NCBI GenBank assembly: GCA_015490105.1 | Contig: WFYK01000056.1 | Span: forward strand, 1 to 8,599 | Direction: 5' to 3' | Length of the DNA stretch: 8,599 bases | Source: Aquificaceae bacterium | GTDB lineage: Bacteria > Aquificota > Aquificia > Aquificales > Aquificaceae | In this document: piece by piece, positions 5,746 to 8,599 of the stretch | Layout of the letters: every line of letters starts with the position of its first letter | How positions within the stretch are numbered: the stretch's first letter is position 1 | Notes under the pieces: model-generated | The model's input: only the letters and a program-made list of their open reading frames with translations | Told to the model about the DNA's origin: nothing | Database searches by the model: none | Position numbers and translations under genes: made by a program

Positions 5746-7400
5746 AGAGGATTTATAAATACGTTGTATCTGTCAAAGATCCTCAGAACCCCGCAGAAGG
5801 TCGAAGGCTTTATAGTAGGAACGTTTGTCAGGGAGTTAAGTGTAAGCTCCACCACGAAGTTGGGTTCAACGTATAGATCGCTCACTTTTGTGCCTTCTAT
5901 TAGAGCGAACCTGCCCACCTCCTCCAAGAAATGATCAGCCACTTCCTTTTCCTCTTTGTTCATTACAAAGTAAACAACTTCCTCCAGTAACCTTTTTGCG
6001 GTTTCCAGATCAGACATAGGTCCGAAGTCAAGACCACAGTTTAAACCGATGAGTGCTTCTACAACTTCACTAAAGTTCTCGTAAGGGACCCCGTATCTGG
6101 GAAGAACCTTGGAAACCTTTAGACCTTCAACTTTTCTCACAAGGGCACTATTTACATTAGAAGATGGCATGTATACCCTGTGGAATAGCTTTACAACCTC
6201 CTTGGGATCGTTTATTTCCTCGTCGTAGAAGCCACTCAAAAACTCCGGTGTAAATAAAAATCCTGTTTCCTCCTCGTATATGCAAAATCCTCCTGCGGAA
6301 GGGGAGAAGTTGATGGGTATGAACCTGAGCCTGTGGCCCGTGGCAACGGTAACGTTGTAGGAGGGAAAATCCTCGAAAGTTCTTATCTTAGAAGACTTGT
6401 ATCCAGACTCTACGAGAGCCCTCTTTACGGAGTAATCCGCTATTACCCGTGCACTAACCTCCTGCTGAGACATCAAAAATACGTTGTATAAGCTGGCAAG
6501 ATCGGAGCTGAGTAAAATTACCGCATCTATTTCCTTGAAGGAAAAAACCACGTCTTCCACGAGGGTCTTTATCCCACTCCACTCGTCTATCCCACCCGCA
6601 CCTATGAGGAAAGCGACCTTCTTGTCCTGACCTCTGTGTATCCTCAGATAAACGTTCTTTATGAGAGAAGGCACGGTGCCGACTTTGGACACCCTGAAGA
6701 GGTCTTCCGCTATTTCCTCTATCCCTTCTACCTTCTTTATAGCAGTTTGAGTCTGAGCGGACACACTGATTACCGGTTTGCTCTTTTCAACCAGCGTCTT
6801 CACAAACTCCATCAGGCTTCTGAAGGTAAACCTGCCCTCTATCTGGGAAGGTTCGAGAACCTTTAGAACCTTTTTTTCTTCACTCAAGAGTCTCAAGATC
6901 TCTTCCACGGAGCAGTCGGTTCTTATGTGGCCTTGAGAGTCTGTCTCTACAACGCAGGTTATACTGCCCGATATCTCCACGAGAGCTTCCCTTTTTTCGC
7001 GAACGAGTTTGACCAGTGTGTTTACCAAACCGAGCAGGTGAGCGTCCTCTATGTTCATTGAATGCAGATAGCTGAGTTTGTTTAGGAGCTCAAGCGGGTT
7101 GAAAGGCTTTCTTACGAAGTTGAGTTCGGAAAAGCCCATATTCAAAAGTCTTTCTTCCTCTTCTTCCCTGTCTACCAAGAAAAAGGGCAGGGGTGGGTTC
7201 GAGTTAGAAAGTGTGTTTAGCCAAGCACTTATATCTGAGTGGTTTATTATCACCACGTCAACGTCCGCGGATTTGACAAGCTCGAAAAACATAGAGTCTT
7301 GAGTTGCTATAAGAAGCTTGTGGCCCGTGACGTTGAAGATATCCCCAAGAAGAGGAAAAACCTCCTTGTCCCTATCCAACAGCAGAGCTTTCAGTCCCAT
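5742..7400 (-). CDS. degenerate receiver fused to ODP-like metallo-beta-lactamase-fold domain
   Basis: Function is not known. This 552-residue protein looks like a sensory or signalling fusion. Residues 1-112 have a CheY-like strand/helix pattern with D9 and D11 as the acidic pair and the K98-P99 motif, but the expected phosphoacceptor position carries N53 and the usual Thr/Ser (about V76) is absent. Residues about 113-235 are a linker with helices and a vaguely PAS-like TDSQGHI stretch. From about 240 to 460 the order of motifs matches ODP (oxygen-binding diiron) proteins: a hairpin, LLIGAGG-type strand, RLRFIPINFSPSAGGFCIYE, FLFTPEF, LFHRVYM and LPRYG. The ligand positions read S299, N364, E386 and Y436 where ODPs have His, His, Asp and His. 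The C-terminal 90 residues (about 461-552) are helical and unassigned. The gene starts one base into the stop of its upstream neighbour (TAATG) with a strong AAGGAG site. REC assignment is likely; ODP assignment is good by motif order, but no search was run. Confidence 0.72.
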   Translation of the reverse strand: MGLKALLLDRDKEVFPLLGDIFNVTGHKLLIATQDSMFFELVKSADVDVVIINHSDISAWLNTLSNSNPPLPFFLVDREEEEERLLNMGFSELNFVRKPFNPLELLNKLSYLHSMNIEDAHLLGLVNTLVKLVREKREALVEISGSITCVVETDSQGHIRTDCSVEEILRLLSEEKKVLKVLEPSQIEGRFTFRSLMEFVKTLVEKSKPVISVSAQTQTAIKKVEGIEEIAEDLFRVSKVGTVPSLIKNVYLRIHRGQDKKVAFLIGAGGIDEWSGIKTLVEDVVFSFKEIDAVILLSSDLASLYNVFLMSQQEVSARVIADYSVKRALVESGYKSSKIRTFEDFPSYNVTVATGHRLRFIPINFSPSAGGFCIYEEETGFLFTPEFLSGFYDEEINDPKEVVKLFHRVYMPSSNVNSALVRKVEGLKVSKVLPRYGVPYENFSEVVEALIGLNCGLDFGPMSDLETAKRLLEEVVYFVMNKEEKEVADHFLEEVGRFALIEGTKVSDLYVEPNFVVELTLNSLTNVPTIKPSTFCGVLRIFDRYNVFINPL

Positions 7401-7648
7401 TACTCTATCTCCTTCTTCTTGGCTGCCACTTCCAAAAGTTTTAGGTGTTCTCTTAGTATGTTCATAGATTGAACCACCATAAAGAAGGCATGTTCTACAT
7501 TCAGAAGGGCTCCTTGAAACGAGAGTTCCGCGGTTCTAAGCCTGAGTTCCCTGAATCTCCTATAGTAGTCATCAACCTTCGTTCCACACTCCAGCAGTTC
7601 CGCTATTACCTCTTTGTAAAGCTTTAGGGCCTCTTCCTTAGTATCCAT
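7400..7648 (-). CDS. small helical protein of unknown function
   Basis: An 82-residue charged, leucine-rich protein I do not recognise. It starts MDTKEEALKLYKEV and is predicted by eye to be nearly all helix, with possible coiled-coil heptads around 5-35 and 40-75. There is no membrane segment. I chose the ATG at 7648 because GGGGAG (7662-7657) sits eight bases upstream. A more upstream in-frame start at 7702 would add 18 mostly basic residues and a longer overlap with the previous gene. Its start overlaps the end of the 127-residue gene by 11 bases and its stop shares a base with the 552-residue gene, so the three are likely made together. It may act as a partner or adaptor of the receiver-ODP protein, but only location suggests this. 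Confidence 0.7.
   Translation of the reverse strand: MDTKEEALKLYKEVIAELLECGTKVDDYYRRFRELRLRTAELSFQGALLNVEHAFFMVVQSMNILREHLKLLEVAAKKKEIE
7409..7414 (-). promoter_or_regulatory. ribosome binding site of the receiver-ODP gene
   Basis: AAGGAG on the minus strand lies eight bases before the ATG at 7400, inside the end of the upstream gene. It shows independent ribosome loading in addition to the TAATG junction. Confidence 0.65.
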
Positions 7649-8021
7649 ACTCAACTCTCCCCACCTGATCCCCTTTTTCTTTCGGGATCTGCACTCTGCC
7701 AAATAGTATACCTTCTAACCGTTTAATCTCCTCGTGGGAAAGACCTTCAAAGATCACAACCGTTTTAGACTTCTCTACCACCTTAACGCTTACGGGAGCC
7801 TCCCCCTTTATTATCACGGTTCCACCGCCTGCCATAAACCCCGCACCGAGGGAAAAGGTTACGAAGTTCAGGTCTTCTACGGATATCTTCTTTTCCCGCT
7901 TGAGATCTCCGAAAAGACTGCTGAGCGCAAGGCCGACTCTTAGGAGATTTTCCGCGGTCAGAGGAAACACACCCTTTATACCTTCTATCCTGTTCCCTTC
8001 AAATACCTTCTGTTTGATCAA
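7638..8021 (-). CDS. small protein resembling a shrunken phosphohexomutase domain I
   Basis: A 127-residue protein of unknown function. Its order of segments recalls the first domain of phosphomannomutase/phosphoglucomutase. G14-I15-K16-G17 then FPLTAENLLRVGLALSSLFGD (19-39) looks like the GVRG...LTPELALRLGRALG region. GAGFMAGGGTVIIKGEAPVSV (59-79) looks like the later AGVDVVDLG...PTP strand. LSHEEIKRLEG (94-104) looks like the helix that follows the serine loop. The ASHNP loop carrying the catalytic phosphoserine is missing, so it cannot be an active mutase. Alternatively it is an unrelated small alpha/beta protein. The start is TTG at 8021, supported by GGAGGA five bases before it. It overlaps tlyA by 23 bases. 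Coding status is good because of codon character and junctions; fold is a tentative guess. Confidence 0.7.
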   Translation of the reverse strand: MIKQKVFEGNRIEGIKGVFPLTAENLLRVGLALSSLFGDLKREKKISVEDLNFVTFSLGAGFMAGGGTVIIKGEAPVSVKVVEKSKTVVIFEGLSHEEIKRLEGILFGRVQIPKEKGDQVGRVEYGY

Positions 8022-8599
8022 GGGCTTCCTCCACAGCCACTTCTAAATCTATATTTTGACCTTCCTTGGAAGCCAGCACAAAAAACTCCTCGTTTCCTTT
8101 TGTCCCTTTTGGAAAAGCTTTTCTGAGCCCCAAGACCTTCATCTTAAGGTCCTCCTTTATGAATCTGCAGACCTTAAGAAGCGCTTTTTTCTTCAGGTTC
8201 CTGTCCCTGACTATTCCCTTTTTTACTTCTCTTGGACACAGCTCAAACTGGGGTTTTATCAACCCTAAAAGTTGCCCTTTCTCTTTTAAGAAGGGAAGAA
8301 CAGATGGTAAAACCTTAGTTATGGATATGAAAGAAACATCCACGGTGATGAGATCAACCTTTTCCGGTATTAGATCCTTTGAAAGATGCCTTGCATCGGT
8401 TTTTTCAAGAACTACTACCCTCGGATCTTGCCTGAGCTTCGGATGAAGTTGCCCTCTCCCCACATCCACCGCATAGACCTTCTTGGCACCGTGTTGAAGC
8501 AGACAGTCCGTAAATCCCCCCGTGGAAGCACCGACATCTAAGACGGTAAAACCCCTAATATCTAAGTTAAATCCTTTCAGGGCACTTTCGAGCTTATAC
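7999..8599 (-). CDS. tlyA: TlyA family rRNA 2'-O-methyltransferase, 5' end outside window
   Basis: This fragment (199 codons, frame from 8598) is the FtsJ-like methyltransferase of TlyA, which in studied bacteria 2'-O-methylates cytidines of 16S and/or 23S rRNA using S-adenosylmethionine. The hemolysin label is historical. Visible parts: KLESAL (from residue 2, the catalytic Lys), LDVGASTGGFTDCLLQ (20-35, SAM loop), VDVGRGQLHPKLR (44-56), VDVSFIS with D87, LLGLIKPQFE with K115, KKGIVRD (126-132) and GNEEFFVLA with E170/E171. Together these give the Lys-Asp-Lys-Glu set. The N-terminal S4 RNA-binding domain and start lie beyond the right edge. A GTG at 8469 would cut off the SAM loop and is not the start. 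It is the first visible gene of the leftward block. Confidence 0.95.
   Translation of the reverse strand, partial: YKLESALKGFNLDIRGFTVLDVGASTGGFTDCLLQHGAKKVYAVDVGRGQLHPKLRQDPRVVVLEKTDARHLSKDLIPEKVDLITVDVSFISITKVLPSVLPFLKEKGQLLGLIKPQFELCPREVKKGIVRDRNLKKKALLKVCRFIKEDLKMKVLGLRKAFPKGTKGNEEFFVLASKEGQNIDLEVAVEEALDQTEGI
8027..8032 (-). promoter_or_regulatory. ribosome binding site deciding the TTG start at 8021
   Basis: GGAGGA on the minus strand is followed five bases later by TTG. This is the only well placed site for the 127-residue gene and lies inside the tlyA coding sequence, supporting the uncommon TTG start. Confidence 0.65.

Noticed and set aside
8066..8446. A 126-codon plus-strand frame antisense to tlyA
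   Set aside because: It is rich in Ser and Phe as expected from the complement of Lys/Glu-rich coding sequence, and tlyA motifs on the minus strand are unambiguous.
8467..8469. GTG at 8469 as the start of the tlyA fragment
   Set aside because: The frame stays open to the window edge and the preceding 43 codons encode the SAM-binding loop, so the true start is outside.

Overview
The window is a gene-dense bacterial chromosome segment of ordinary-looking core and accessory genes. There is no mobile element, CRISPR array, rRNA or tRNA that I can see. The proteins are rich in Glu, Lys, Arg and Val and poor in Gln. Genes abut or overlap almost everywhere, and GC looks like the mid-40s by eye. This style, plus an oxygen-independent HemN, resembles a thermophilic chemolithotroph of the Aquificales type (Aquifex, Hydrogenivirga or Hydrogenobacter relatives). 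That assignment is an inference from sequence character and was not tested by a search.

Layout. (1) leuB (3-isopropylmalate dehydrogenase) runs leftward from about 1108 to 23. (2) A rightward block starts back-to-back with it: a membrane-anchored protein of unknown function (1146-1970), hemN (2006-3376), a DppF/OppF-type ABC ATPase (3373-4290), a CNNM/CorC-type CBS-domain membrane protein (4259-5533) and thiS (5539-5745). hemN to ABC overlap by ATGA, ABC to CorC overlap by 32 bases, and thiS follows after 5 bases, so the last four look like one transcript. (3) A leftward block meets thiS stop-to-stop and contains, in transcription order, tlyA (truncated by the right edge), a 127-residue protein, an 82-residue helical protein and a 552-residue two-domain protein. 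All junctions in this block overlap.

The rightward block mixes heme synthesis, peptide- or metal-type transport, divalent-cation homeostasis and thiamin sulfur transfer. These share no single pathway and look like an operon of housekeeping genes. The leftward block is more unusual. Its last gene looks like a receiver domain fused to an ODP-type (oxygen-binding diiron, metallo-beta-lactamase fold) domain in which both the phosphoacceptor Asp and most metal ligands are replaced. The 127-residue protein looks like a shrunken phosphohexomutase domain I without its catalytic serine loop. Both readings rest on pattern recognition by eye. If right, this is a cluster of catalytically retired folds reused as sensory or scaffold proteins behind a ribosomal RNA methyltransferase.
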